From the NCBI GenBank assembly GCA_913020085.1, contig CAJVZW010000001.1, positions 124,001-188,000 of the forward strand: a DNA stretch of 64,000 nucleotides. The letters are read 5' to 3'. The translations under genes were made by a program, and so were the position numbers. The notes below the pieces were generated by a model. It was not told the DNA's origin and searched no databases. It saw only the letters and a program-made list of their open reading frames with translations. The stretch is from an uncultured Pseudomonadota bacterium. Its GTDB lineage: Bacteria; Pseudomonadota; Gammaproteobacteria; Comchoanobacterales; Comchoanobacteraceae. Below are positions 1-8,823 of this stretch, piece after piece; position 1 is the stretch's first letter, and each line of letters starts with the position of its first letter.

Positions 1-553
1 TAAACAACATGAAAAAGATGATGAGACTTGGCTTGAAATTGGAAACAACAATATTATCCATGAATATGCAGTTATTCACCGCGGTGCTAAGGTTTGCGGT
101 GGTAAAACAGTGATTGGTAATCACAATTATATTATGTGCTATGTACATATCGGACATGATTGTTTTATTGGCGATCATGTCACCATGGTTAATAATGTCA
201 ATTTAGCTGGATCTGTTCATATTGAAGATTACGCATATCTGGGGGCATTCTCCGCGTGTGTTCAGCGTACAAGAGTGGGCTCATCTGCACTGCTTAATCC
301 GCGAATGATTACTCACAGAAATATTATGCCGTATATGATTGTTGAGGAGAAGAAAGTCTGTGGTATTAATAAGATCGGCCTTGAGCGCAGGGGATACAGT
401 TCAAATGATATCGAAAAGATCAGGCAGCATTACCGGTTAATCTGCCGAGAGGGGATGCTGTTTAAAGATGTAAAAGACACACTGGGTAGAATGGAATGTG
501 AATATGCAAAATATTTAGCTACATTCCTCGATTATGGGCCGGTACTGCGCTAG
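1..553 (+). CDS. lpxA: UDP-N-acetylglucosamine O-acyltransferase LpxA (5' end outside window)
   Basis: First enzyme of lipid A synthesis, moving a hydroxyacyl chain from acyl carrier protein to UDP-GlcNAc in the cytosol. The frame is open from base 2, so about 184 C-terminal residues are visible of the roughly 260 usual for the family. The left-handed beta-helix hexapeptide pattern is clear, with HRGAKVCGGKTVIG followed by YVHIGHDC, whose second His is the family's catalytic base. The C-terminal helical part ends in YGPVLR. The 3' end overlaps the convergent lpxB by 39 bp. In most relatives lpxB follows on the same strand; here it points the other way. Confidence 0.93.
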   Translation, partial: KQHEKDDETWLEIGNNNIIHEYAVIHRGAKVCGGKTVIGNHNYIMCYVHIGHDCFIGDHVTMVNNVNLAGSVHIEDYAYLGAFSACVQRTRVGSSALLNPRMITHRNIMPYMIVEEKKVCGINKIGLERRGYSSNDIEKIRQHYRLICREGMLFKDVKDTLGRMECEYAKYLATFLDYGPVLR

Positions 554-1597
554 AACATTTGTTAGCTGGTCACTTTTTGATAATTTACCTCTTAATCTCT
601 CAAGTCCATTTATTTGTTTTTTAATATGCTCAGCATCTTGTGACAGAATATGTTCTCCCAGTGTTAATGCATTACATTGTCCCATTGTAAATTCTTTTAA
701 TATTTCTTCCTTTAATATGAGATTGGGCAGGGAGATCCATTTGGTGGATAAACACATCTTAATTATCCAGCCGCTTAATACCCCCATTTTATATGTGACG
801 CAAAGCGGAATTCCTCTCAGGGCCAACTCAAGTGTAGCCGTTCCACTGCAGCAAACAGCATAATCTGCCTCAATATTTGCAATCGGTGTGTTTTCAATCA
901 TGTTATTATCAACACCTAGTTTATTTGCTAGCTCCTGGTTATGGGTTTGACCTATATAATATGTCGCCTTGATGTTATGTGACAATAGCAGTTTTCTGAG
1001 CTTTTCATAAATTGGAATTAATTGGAGCAGTTCTTGCTTCCGGCTTCCAGGCAGTAGGGCAATTTTCTTAATCGGAAAATTCGGACAACATGGATGTATT
1101 TTTCTCACAAGCGGTTGCTGTACTTGGTGGATTTTCAAATTGGGGTGAGTTAAAAAAGGAGTCTCTATATCGTAAAAATAGTATAGTGTGTCTACATATT
1201 TTGCTAAAGTATTAATTCTTTTCTTACCCCACGCAAAAAGTTGAGGCGGGACATAGTAGTGAACGGGGATTTTCAGAGGAGCAATCTTTTTAACTAGGTG
1301 CAAATTAAACCCAGGAAAATCAACCATCAAAATCAAATCAGGCTGCCAATTTAATATGTCTTGATAAGTTTCATCAAATATTCTTTTAAAAAATCTAATG
1401 TTTTTTAATACTTCGATAAGGCCAACCACAGATAGCTTATTATTATAAGTTAAAATATCCACCCCATTTTGTGCCAGTAGATTGCCCCCAATCCCTCGGG
1501 ATATAACAGGCCGATCCTTGATTGCATTGAGAAATTCCAGTGCATAAGTCTCTCCAGAAAAATCACCGGCTATCACGAATACTTTTAGTGGCTTCAT
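515..1597 (-). CDS. lpxB: Lipid-A-disaccharide synthase LpxB
   Basis: GT19 glycosyltransferase that condenses UDP-diacylglucosamine with lipid X to form the lipid A disaccharide at the inner face of the inner membrane. The 360-residue protein is slightly shorter than the usual 380 or so. It opens with VFVIAGDFSGETYA, equivalent to the family's AGExSGD motif, and has the nucleotide-sugar motif LLPGSRKQEL near residue 180. It sits in its ancestral place between lpxA and rnhB but on the opposite strand, convergent with lpxA and divergent from rnhB with 43 bp between starts. This looks like a single-gene inversion in place. Confidence 0.95.
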   Translation of the reverse strand: MKPLKVFVIAGDFSGETYALEFLNAIKDRPVISRGIGGNLLAQNGVDILTYNNKLSVVGLIEVLKNIRFFKRIFDETYQDILNWQPDLILMVDFPGFNLHLVKKIAPLKIPVHYYVPPQLFAWGKKRINTLAKYVDTLYYFYDIETPFLTHPNLKIHQVQQPLVRKIHPCCPNFPIKKIALLPGSRKQELLQLIPIYEKLRKLLLSHNIKATYYIGQTHNQELANKLGVDNNMIENTPIANIEADYAVCCSGTATLELALRGIPLCVTYKMGVLSGWIIKMCLSTKWISLPNLILKEEILKEFTMGQCNALTLGEHILSQDAEHIKKQINGLERLRGKLSKSDQLTNVLAQYRPIIEECS

Positions 1598-1640
1598 AGA
1601 CGGTTGACCTTCTGATTACATCGCCTTACGATATCATACT

Positions 1641-2213
1641 ATGGTTGACAGTTCACTCAAAATAGTCGGTGTCGATGAGGCAGGACGGGGGCCCCTCGCT
1701 GGCCCAGTTGTCGCAGCTGCTGTTTCTTTAAACTCAGCGATTGCTGGATTGGATGATTCAAAAAAGCTCTCCAAAGCCAAGAGAAAAAAGTTATTTCACG
1801 AGATTACCCAGCACCCATGGGCATTTGCAGTTGTCAGCCCACGAGAGATTGATCGGTATAATATCCACCACGCCAGCCTTTTAGCCTTTGAAAGAGCAAT
1901 AAAGGTGTTCCCTGGACAGGTGGGGCATATCCTAGTCGATGGGAAATATACCCCCAATTGGGACTACTCTTCTGAGGCAGTGATTAAAGGTGATCAAAAG
2001 TTCAAAGAAATATCAGCTGCATCCATTATTGCTAAAGTAATTCGTGATATGATGATGGAGAATTTACACCAGATATACCCGATGTATGGTTTTGATCAAC
2101 ATAAAGGTTACCCAACGGCAAAACATATTAAATCCATGAATGAATATGGTTTGACACCTGCCCACCGGCACTCATATGCGCCTGTTAAAAACATATTAGA
2201 GGCCGTGCAATGA
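1641..2213 (+). CDS. rnhB: Ribonuclease HII
   Basis: Removes ribonucleotides misincorporated in DNA and RNA from RNA-DNA hybrids. The N-terminal motif GVDEAGRGPLAGPVVAAAV carries the first catalytic residues (Asp12, Glu13). HILVDGKY near residue 100 gives the next Asp, and KVIRD further on supplies another acidic ligand. The length of 190 aa is normal. The start lies 43 bp from the divergent lpxB start. Its TGA stop overlaps the dnaE ATG by 4 bp, so the two are translationally coupled, as in the usual lpxB-rnhB-dnaE cluster. Confidence 0.96.
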   Translation: MVDSSLKIVGVDEAGRGPLAGPVVAAAVSLNSAIAGLDDSKKLSKAKRKKLFHEITQHPWAFAVVSPREIDRYNIHHASLLAFERAIKVFPGQVGHILVDGKYTPNWDYSSEAVIKGDQKFKEISAASIIAKVIRDMMMENLHQIYPMYGFDQHKGYPTAKHIKSMNEYGLTPAHRHSYAPVKNILEAVQ

Positions 2214-5200
2214 GTTTTGTACATCTGCAAGTTCACAGTGAATATTCATTACAAGACAGCCTGGTGAGAGTCGGAGAGCTAATTGATTGCGTCGATCAAG
2301 CAAATATGCCAGCAGTTGCATTATCAGATGTGGATAACCTCTTTGCTTTTGTGAAATTTTATCAAAGCTGCCTTGCAAAGGCGATCAAGCCCATCTGCGC
2401 TGTAGAGTTAACAGTTAATGTTTCAAAACACTCTGGCCGGGTAATTTTAATTGCTAAAAATTATAAAGGATACCAAGCTCTTTTGCGTTTAACATCAATG
2501 CGCTATTCAGATCACCCCAGAGGGGTTCCAATCGATAAATATAAGACATTATGTGACAATTTAATTGCGATCATCTCTCCTTGGCAGGGCATCACTAGTA
2601 ATTTATTGTCCGATGGGAAATTTGAACTGGCAGAGCAAGTGCTCTCACAATTGAATAGTTTATTTCCTAAAAGGTTCTACCTTGGATTAATACGCCATAA
2701 ATCACAACAACATACACAATGTGACTCATTTCATATGACCATGTGTAAAAAATTCGCAATAGCACCTGTCGCACTCGGAGCAGTATGCTTTTTAAAATCA
2801 GAAGAATTTGAGGCGCATGAGGTCAGAGTATGTATTAATTCAGGACGGTTGTTAAACGATCGCTCTCGCCCGAAAAATTATACCCCTGAGCAAGCATTCG
2901 CATCCGAAGAACAAATGAGAGCTCGATTTCACGATATACCTGCCGCAATCGAAAATGCAGTTCGCATTGCACAGAGTGCTAATGTTGAACTTGAGCTTGA
3001 TAAAGTGTTCTTGCCAGAAGTTAGTCCACCCTCAGGTACATTAGAGGATTATTTTCGTCATATGGTACAATCTTGTTTTGATGACCGATGTGTCAACAAC
3101 CAGCCATTAGATGAATACCAGCAGCGATTAGATACAGAGTGCGACATAATAATCCAAATGGGCTTTATGAGCTATTTTTTGATTGTTGCAGACTTTATTG
3201 CATGGGCAAAAAGCCAAAAGATTCCGGTTGGGCCTGGCCGTGGCTCTGGGGCAGGATCATTGGTTGCCTATGTCCTTGGTATTACCGATATTGACCCCAT
3301 TAAATACGGGCTACTCTTTGAGCGATTTCTAAATCCTGAGCGAGTATCAATGCCTGACTTTGATATCGATTTTTGTATGGAAAAGCGAGATGCTGTTATC
3401 CAGTATGTTACCGGTAAGTATGGGGCCAATGCAGTATCACAAATTATCACTTATGGTACCATGGCAGCAAAAGCGGTTATTCGTGATGTAGGAAGGGTGT
3501 TGGGTCAGCCATATGGCTTTATGGATAAGCTAGCAAAGCTAATTCCATTTGAAATTGGGATGACGCTTGAGAAGGCGATGGAAAAAGAGCAGGAACTTGC
3601 CAGGCTATATAAACAAGATGAAACTGTTAAAAATATAATGAACCTCTCATTGCAGCTTGAGGGCCTTGTACGTAATGTTGGCCGTCATGCGGGAGGCGTA
3701 GTTATTGCGCCGGGTGATCTGACTAATTTTACAGCACTTTATCAGGAATCCGAGGATTTAGCACAGCCAGTGACACAGTACGATAAAGACGATATCGAAA
3801 AGATAGGCTTGGTCAAATTCGATTTTCTTGGGCTTAGGACGCTCACAATCATTGATTGGGCATGCCAAACATTAAGAGAAATAAATGTGGATCTATCACA
3901 GTTCACAATCGAGCAGATTCCATTAAATGACTCAAAAACATTTAATTTATTACAAGGCTGTAACACAACAGGGGTTTTCCAGCTCGAATCAAGAGGTATG
4001 AAGGAGCTGATTTCACGATTATCACCCGATTGTTTTGAAGATATTATTGCGCTGGTTGCATTATATCGACCGGGTCCTCTCCAGTCAGGGATGGTAGATG
4101 ATTTTATTGATCGAAAGCATGGCCGTAGCTCGATTAAATATCCACATGATTCACTTGAGGAAATATTAAAGCCAACTTATGGGGTCATTCTGTATCAGGA
4201 GCAGGTCATGCAGATTGCTCAGGTGCTTTCTGGGTACACCCTAGGTAATGCAGATCTTTTAAGACGTGCCATGGGTAAAAAAAAGGTCAAAGAGATGGAG
4301 GCGCAGCGAGCTATATTTATCGAAGGTGCCAAAAAGCAATCTGTCAGTGAGAAACAGTCCAGCGGAATTTTTGATTTGGTTGAGAAGTTTGCTGGTTATG
4401 GCTTTAACAAGTCTCATTCTGCCGCGTATGCACTTATTACCTACCAAACAGCGTGGCTTAAAGCCAATTACCCAGATGCCTTGATGAGTGCTGTCTTATC
4501 ATCTGATATGGATAACACAGATAAAGTGGTGGGATTTTATGAAGATACGCTCAAACAGGGGATCACTATTTTACCGGTTTGTATCAATCGATCATATTGT
4601 AAATTCAAAGTAGAGTCACCCATGACAATTCGATACGGTATGGGTGCTGTTAAGGGGGTAGGAGAGGGTTTTGCCATTGCTGTTGTTAGTGAGAGAGAGA
4701 AAAATGGTCCGTATAAAGACATCTTGGATTTTTGTATGCGTATCCAAGATATGCGGGTCAATCGTAAAATGCTTGAATCACTAATAAAGTGTGGAGCGTT
4801 TGATACTGTGTTTAAAGAGCGATCGGTGTTGTTCGCATCGATTGAGCGGATCATTGCTCAGAGAGACCAAAAGATCAAGGACAAAGGTAATCACCAGGGT
4901 GATTTATTAGGGCAAGTAACCCAGCAAGTGAATCACTGGCAAGTGGACGTCCCTGCTTGGCCAATGGCAGAGCAGCTGGCATATGAGCGTGAAGTTATGG
5001 GGCTTTATCTTAGCTCGCATCCAATGTGCATTTATCGCGAAGAGGTAAAAAGCTTAGGAGCAGCAACAATCGAGGATTTAAAAAGTGCATCCAAACGTCG
5101 TTTAATTGCCGCTGTTTTGCTCTCTCATCGGGTGGTATATACAAAGACAGGACGACGTTTTGTTATTGTGATTATTGAGGATGAGAATAATAAAGAGGAA

Positions 5201-5599
5201 ATTTTATTATCCGACCAAGAGTATCAAAGAGCAGAGGCAGATCTTCAATCAGGACAAGTGTTTTTATTTGATGTAAATATTCAGACAAGACATGATGGCA
5301 ATCGCCGATTAAGCTGTGACCGTATATGGACGATTGCGCAGCGGAGAGAGACCAGCCAAGGTCATCTTCTCCTCAGTGTTGATCATCAAGCGTATCTCGA
5401 TATTGCTCTGGATTTAGAGGTGTTATTTTCCAAGCAACAATCAGGTAACTGTCAAATTACATTAAATATCGTTGATCAGCATAACCGAACGAAAATCCCA
5501 TGTAATTACCAGATAAAGATGAACGATGAACTGCTTGAAATGTTAGAGCAGATAAAGGGAGTTACCTATCAAATGAGTTATCAAAATCACCCCAACTAA
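2210..5599 (+). CDS. dnaE: DNA polymerase III alpha subunit
   Basis: Replicative polymerase of the bacterial chromosome. The 1129 residues match the DnaE family. The PHP domain opens with FVHLQVHSEYSLQDS. The palm carries MPDFDIDF near residues 380-388 with the two catalytic Asp, and FDFLGLRTL further on gives the third. The stretch GPGRGSGAGSLVAYVLGI is also family-typical. The OB-fold and C-terminal region follow. The 3' end overlaps the convergent ung by 38 bp, so the last residues of DnaE and Ung share DNA. Confidence 0.97.
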   Translation: MSFVHLQVHSEYSLQDSLVRVGELIDCVDQANMPAVALSDVDNLFAFVKFYQSCLAKAIKPICAVELTVNVSKHSGRVILIAKNYKGYQALLRLTSMRYSDHPRGVPIDKYKTLCDNLIAIISPWQGITSNLLSDGKFELAEQVLSQLNSLFPKRFYLGLIRHKSQQHTQCDSFHMTMCKKFAIAPVALGAVCFLKSEEFEAHEVRVCINSGRLLNDRSRPKNYTPEQAFASEEQMRARFHDIPAAIENAVRIAQSANVELELDKVFLPEVSPPSGTLEDYFRHMVQSCFDDRCVNNQPLDEYQQRLDTECDIIIQMGFMSYFLIVADFIAWAKSQKIPVGPGRGSGAGSLVAYVLGITDIDPIKYGLLFERFLNPERVSMPDFDIDFCMEKRDAVIQYVTGKYGANAVSQIITYGTMAAKAVIRDVGRVLGQPYGFMDKLAKLIPFEIGMTLEKAMEKEQELARLYKQDETVKNIMNLSLQLEGLVRNVGRHAGGVVIAPGDLTNFTALYQESEDLAQPVTQYDKDDIEKIGLVKFDFLGLRTLTIIDWACQTLREINVDLSQFTIEQIPLNDSKTFNLLQGCNTTGVFQLESRGMKELISRLSPDCFEDIIALVALYRPGPLQSGMVDDFIDRKHGRSSIKYPHDSLEEILKPTYGVILYQEQVMQIAQVLSGYTLGNADLLRRAMGKKKVKEMEAQRAIFIEGAKKQSVSEKQSSGIFDLVEKFAGYGFNKSHSAAYALITYQTAWLKANYPDALMSAVLSSDMDNTDKVVGFYEDTLKQGITILPVCINRSYCKFKVESPMTIRYGMGAVKGVGEGFAIAVVSEREKNGPYKDILDFCMRIQDMRVNRKMLESLIKCGAFDTVFKERSVLFASIERIIAQRDQKIKDKGNHQGDLLGQVTQQVNHWQVDVPAWPMAEQLAYEREVMGLYLSSHPMCIYREEVKSLGAATIEDLKSASKRRLIAAVLLSHRVVYTKTGRRFVIVIIEDENNKEEILLSDQEYQRAEADLQSGQVFLFDVNIQTRHDGNRRLSCDRIWTIAQRRETSQGHLLLSVDHQAYLDIALDLEVLFSKQQSGNCQITLNIVDQHNRTKIPCNYQIKMNDELLEMLEQIKGVTYQMSYQNHPN

Positions 5600-6236
5600 T
5601 AGGATCCAGCTCGTGAGCTTTAAGCAGTTCATTGGTTTTTGAGAAATGTTTACACCCTAAAAACCCTCGATGAGCAGATAATGGGGATGGATGAGGAGCT
5701 GTTAAAATAGCATGTTTGGCAGTATCAATAAGCGTTGCTTTCTTTTGAGCATAGGCTCCCCAAAGAAGAAACACAACAAACTTGCTGTGTGCACTGATTT
5801 TTTTAATTACATTATCGGTAAAATGTTCCCAGCCAAGATGACGATGAGATCCCGCCTGGTGCGCGCGAACAGTTAAAACGCTGTTAAGTAGAAGGACCCC
5901 TTGTTTTGCCCAGCCAGTTAAGTTGCCATGATCAGGTATAGTGATGCCCACATCTGATGAAAGTTCTTTGAAAATATTGATCAGAGAGGGTGGCGGTGCT
6001 ACTCCCATTGGGACTGAGAACGACAGACCATGTGCTTGTGAAGGTCCGTGATAAGGATCCTGTCCAATAATGACTACTTTAACTTGGTCAGCACAGGTGA
6101 ATTTAAAGGCATTAAATATATCTCCAGGTGCAGGATAAATAAGGTGTTTTTCCAGCCGTTCTTTCTCTAGTTTACTGAGGATTTCCTTAAAATAATCAGA
6201 TTGTTTTTCCTCAGCAAGTATGTCTTTCCAGTGCAT
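5562..6236 (-). CDS. ung: Uracil-DNA glycosylase
   Basis: Excises uracil from DNA as the first step of base excision repair. The motif GQDPYHGPSQAHGLSFSV holds the catalytic Asp, and HPSPLSAHRGFLGCKHF the catalytic His and the DNA-intercalating loop. I chose the ATG giving MHWKDILAEEKQ because that alignment matches family N-termini (WHDVLAEEK) and an AGGA lies about 12 nt upstream. An ATG four codons earlier is possible. It is divergent from ald across about 90 bp and convergent with dnaE, overlapping it by 38 bp. Confidence 0.96.
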   Translation of the reverse strand: MHWKDILAEEKQSDYFKEILSKLEKERLEKHLIYPAPGDIFNAFKFTCADQVKVVIIGQDPYHGPSQAHGLSFSVPMGVAPPPSLINIFKELSSDVGITIPDHGNLTGWAKQGVLLLNSVLTVRAHQAGSHRHLGWEHFTDNVIKKISAHSKFVVFLLWGAYAQKKATLIDTAKHAILTAPHPSPLSAHRGFLGCKHFSKTNELLKAHELDPISWGDFDNSFDR

Positions 6237-6327
6237 TATCAATAGCATTCCTGTTTTTATTAGTGTGACTGGAATTTTTGCTTTTTTCAAGATAGTATAT
6301 TGCATCAGCCAAATAAGGATACAATCT

Positions 6328-7437
6328 ATGATAATTGGTATTCCAAAGGAAATAAAATCAGATGAGTTTCGTGTTGGGTTAACCCCTGCTAGTGTTAGAG
6401 AGCTAGTTTTAGAGGGTCATAAAGTAATAGTAGAAGACGGATTGGGAGCAGGCATCGGTTTTGGAAGTGATGTTTATCGTCAATCAGGCGCGACTATTGT
6501 TAAAGATGCAAAAGAATTGTTTGATAAAGCAAATATTGTTGTAAAAGTTAAAGAGCCTCAGCCAAGTGAAATAAAATTTATTCGGGAAAACCAAATCTTG
6601 TTTACTTATTTGCATCTTGCAGCAGACCGTCCTCAAGCCGAGGGATTAATTAACTCTGGTGCGCATGCTATCGCTTATGAGACGGTAACAGATCAGTCTG
6701 GATTGCTACCGTTACTGGTGCCAATGAGTGAGGTCGCAGGGCGACTGAGTATCCAGGCAGGCGCAACGTGTCTTGAGAGATTTCGAGGTGGCAGGGGTGT
6801 TTTACTGGGCGGTGTGCCCGGAGTGATGCCGGCAACAGTAATGATCTTAGGTTGTGGTATTTCTGGTTCTCATGCCCTTAAAATGGCTGTTGGCTTGGGT
6901 GCAGAATGTGTGGTTTTTGAGAAGTCACTGGACCGACTAAGAGAGATTGAGAATCAATATGACGGACGAGTCATTACCCAATATTCAACACAAAACAATA
7001 TTGAAGAATGGTTGCCCAGAGCTGATTTAGTTATTGGAGCCGTTTTAGTGCCCGGGAGATCAGCACCAGTTTTAGTCAATAAAAAGCAATTATCATTAAT
7101 GAAAAAAGGCTCTGTGGTTGTTGATGTTGCAATTGACCAAGGTGGCTGCTTTGAAACCTCTAAACCGACGACTCATTCCAGTTCTACCTTCGAAGTGGAC
7201 GGCGTGATCCATTATTGTGTTGCTAACATGCCTGGCGCTGTAGCAAGAACCTCTTCTGTTGCACTGAACAATGCTACTTTGCCATACGTCCTTCGACTTG
7301 CAAAACATGGACTGGATGCGCTTAAACATGATCCCCATTTTATGCGAGGGTTAAACATTAGCTCCGGTCATGTCACTTATGCTCCGGTAGCGGATGATCT
7401 TGGCTTTAAATATAAATCACCCGAGGAGGTGCTATAG
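6328..7437 (+). CDS. ald: Alanine dehydrogenase
   Basis: NAD-dependent oxidative deamination of L-alanine to pyruvate and ammonia, or the reverse. The 369-residue protein starts MIIGIPKEIKSDEFRVGLTP, the family N-terminus with substrate-binding Arg and Lys, and continues with VKVKEPQPSE. The Rossmann segment MILGCGISGSHALKMAVGLG is in the middle. The ATG at 6328 has AAGGA about 9 nt upstream and fits the family better than in-frame starts further upstream. It overlaps the following aminopeptidase by one base, suggesting a two-gene unit for amino-acid use. Confidence 0.95.
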   Translation: MIIGIPKEIKSDEFRVGLTPASVRELVLEGHKVIVEDGLGAGIGFGSDVYRQSGATIVKDAKELFDKANIVVKVKEPQPSEIKFIRENQILFTYLHLAADRPQAEGLINSGAHAIAYETVTDQSGLLPLLVPMSEVAGRLSIQAGATCLERFRGGRGVLLGGVPGVMPATVMILGCGISGSHALKMAVGLGAECVVFEKSLDRLREIENQYDGRVITQYSTQNNIEEWLPRADLVIGAVLVPGRSAPVLVNKKQLSLMKKGSVVVDVAIDQGGCFETSKPTTHSSSTFEVDGVIHYCVANMPGAVARTSSVALNNATLPYVLRLAKHGLDALKHDPHFMRGLNISSGHVTYAPVADDLGFKYKSPEEVL

Positions 7438-8780
7438 TGACCGTTCATATTCATGTCTTCTCAGAGTCAGAGTTTGATCAGTGGTTAGATAAATCTGATA
7501 AATACATTGATCGGTGGGTCAAAAGTCATGGGTATGCTCCGAGCCATGGTGCTTCGTTAATTATACCGTCTACCAGTGGGGATATCGCATCAGTTATTAT
7601 TTGTTTAAACCCTAAAAAAGCTGCCAGAACGATCGGCAAACTTGTTCATAAATTACCAGGCGGCAAATACAAGTTAAGCGTGGCAGATGACAATCACCAT
7701 CGTATCCATGCGTTAACATTATATTGGAACTTGGCTTGTTATCAATTTAGTCAGTACAAAGAGCTCAACTCTCCTGAGAGACAATTAATAACAGACAAGC
7801 AGGTTGATGAGGATCTTTTAAATGCACAAACCTCCGCAGTTTTTATGGTTAGAGACCTTATAAATACGCCTGCTCATGATATGACCCCAACTAAGTTATG
7901 TGATTATGCACAATCACTAAATGCCAGTTATCAGGGTAAAGTTAAGAGATATACAGGGGATGAGCTGCTTGAGGCGGGATTTCCTCTGGTACATACCGTG
8001 GGTAGAGCAAGCGAGAATATCCCCGAGCTAATTGTATGTAATTGGGGCGATAAGGGGCCTCTTATTAGTATTATTGGGAAAGGTGTGACATTTGATTCTG
8101 GGGGGCTTAATATCAAGCCATCTCGGTACATGTACCCAATGAAAAAAGATATGGGTGGCGCTGCTCATGCCATTGGATTGGCGCATATGATGCTAGCAAC
8201 TAAGCAGCCATGTCGTATCCAACTGATTGTCCCAGCTGCGGAGAATTCGATTTCATCAAATGCTTATCGGCCCAGTGACGTTCTTAAATCACGCTCGGGT
8301 AAAACCATTGAAGTCGGGGATACTGATGCAGAGGGGCGTTTACTGCTTGCAGATTCTTTGACATATGCTTGTGAAAGCTCGCCAGATCTTATTATTGATT
8401 TTGCAACACTAACGGGTGCAGCGCGTGTTGCGATGGGGCCTGATGTCCCCTGTTACTTCACCAATAGCGACGAGGTTGCTCAACATATAAAAGATGGATC
8501 TGAATTACATGAAGATCAGGTTTGGCGGATGCCACTTGTTGATAGTTACCGTGAGTTTATCGGCTCGCAGATTGCTGATGTGCACTCAACAGGGTCAGAG
8601 CCATATGGTGGCGCAATCATCACTTCTTTATTTTTGCAAGAATTTGTGAGCGCAACAAATTGGGTGCATCTTGATATCAATGCGGTTAATAATCGCACTC
8701 GTGATGGTCAGCCCAAGGGCGGAGAGGCGCAGGGACTGATGTGTATTTTTGATATGCTGACAGAATGGATTAAGCGTTAG
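7437..8780 (+). CDS. M17 leucyl aminopeptidase family protein
   Basis: Zinc or manganese metallo-aminopeptidase that releases N-terminal amino acids from peptides in the cytosol. The C-terminal catalytic domain is intact: NTPAHDMTP, GVTFDSGGLNIKPS, KKDMGGAAHA and TDAEGRLLLADSL contain the metal ligands and catalytic Lys and Arg. The usual signature NTDAEGRL reads DTDAEGRL here. The GTG start overlaps the ald stop by one base and has a near-perfect AGGAGG 6 nt upstream. The N-terminal half is less conserved. At 447 aa it is shorter than E. coli PepA and closer to PepB-like members, so I give no symbol. Confidence 0.93.
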   Translation: MTVHIHVFSESEFDQWLDKSDKYIDRWVKSHGYAPSHGASLIIPSTSGDIASVIICLNPKKAARTIGKLVHKLPGGKYKLSVADDNHHRIHALTLYWNLACYQFSQYKELNSPERQLITDKQVDEDLLNAQTSAVFMVRDLINTPAHDMTPTKLCDYAQSLNASYQGKVKRYTGDELLEAGFPLVHTVGRASENIPELIVCNWGDKGPLISIIGKGVTFDSGGLNIKPSRYMYPMKKDMGGAAHAIGLAHMMLATKQPCRIQLIVPAAENSISSNAYRPSDVLKSRSGKTIEVGDTDAEGRLLLADSLTYACESSPDLIIDFATLTGAARVAMGPDVPCYFTNSDEVAQHIKDGSELHEDQVWRMPLVDSYREFIGSQIADVHSTGSEPYGGAIITSLFLQEFVSATNWVHLDINAVNNRTRDGQPKGGEAQGLMCIFDMLTEWIKR

Positions 8781-8823
8781 AACTGACTTATACTTACCGC
8801 CAAAATAATAATACAGGAAAACT

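Noticed and set aside
534-863. Open frame on the plus strand opposite lpxB
   Set aside because: It is fully antisense to the conserved LpxB coding region and has no recognisable protein features.
4266-4484. Plus-strand open frame within dnaE
   Set aside because: It is a shadow of the highly conserved polymerase region.
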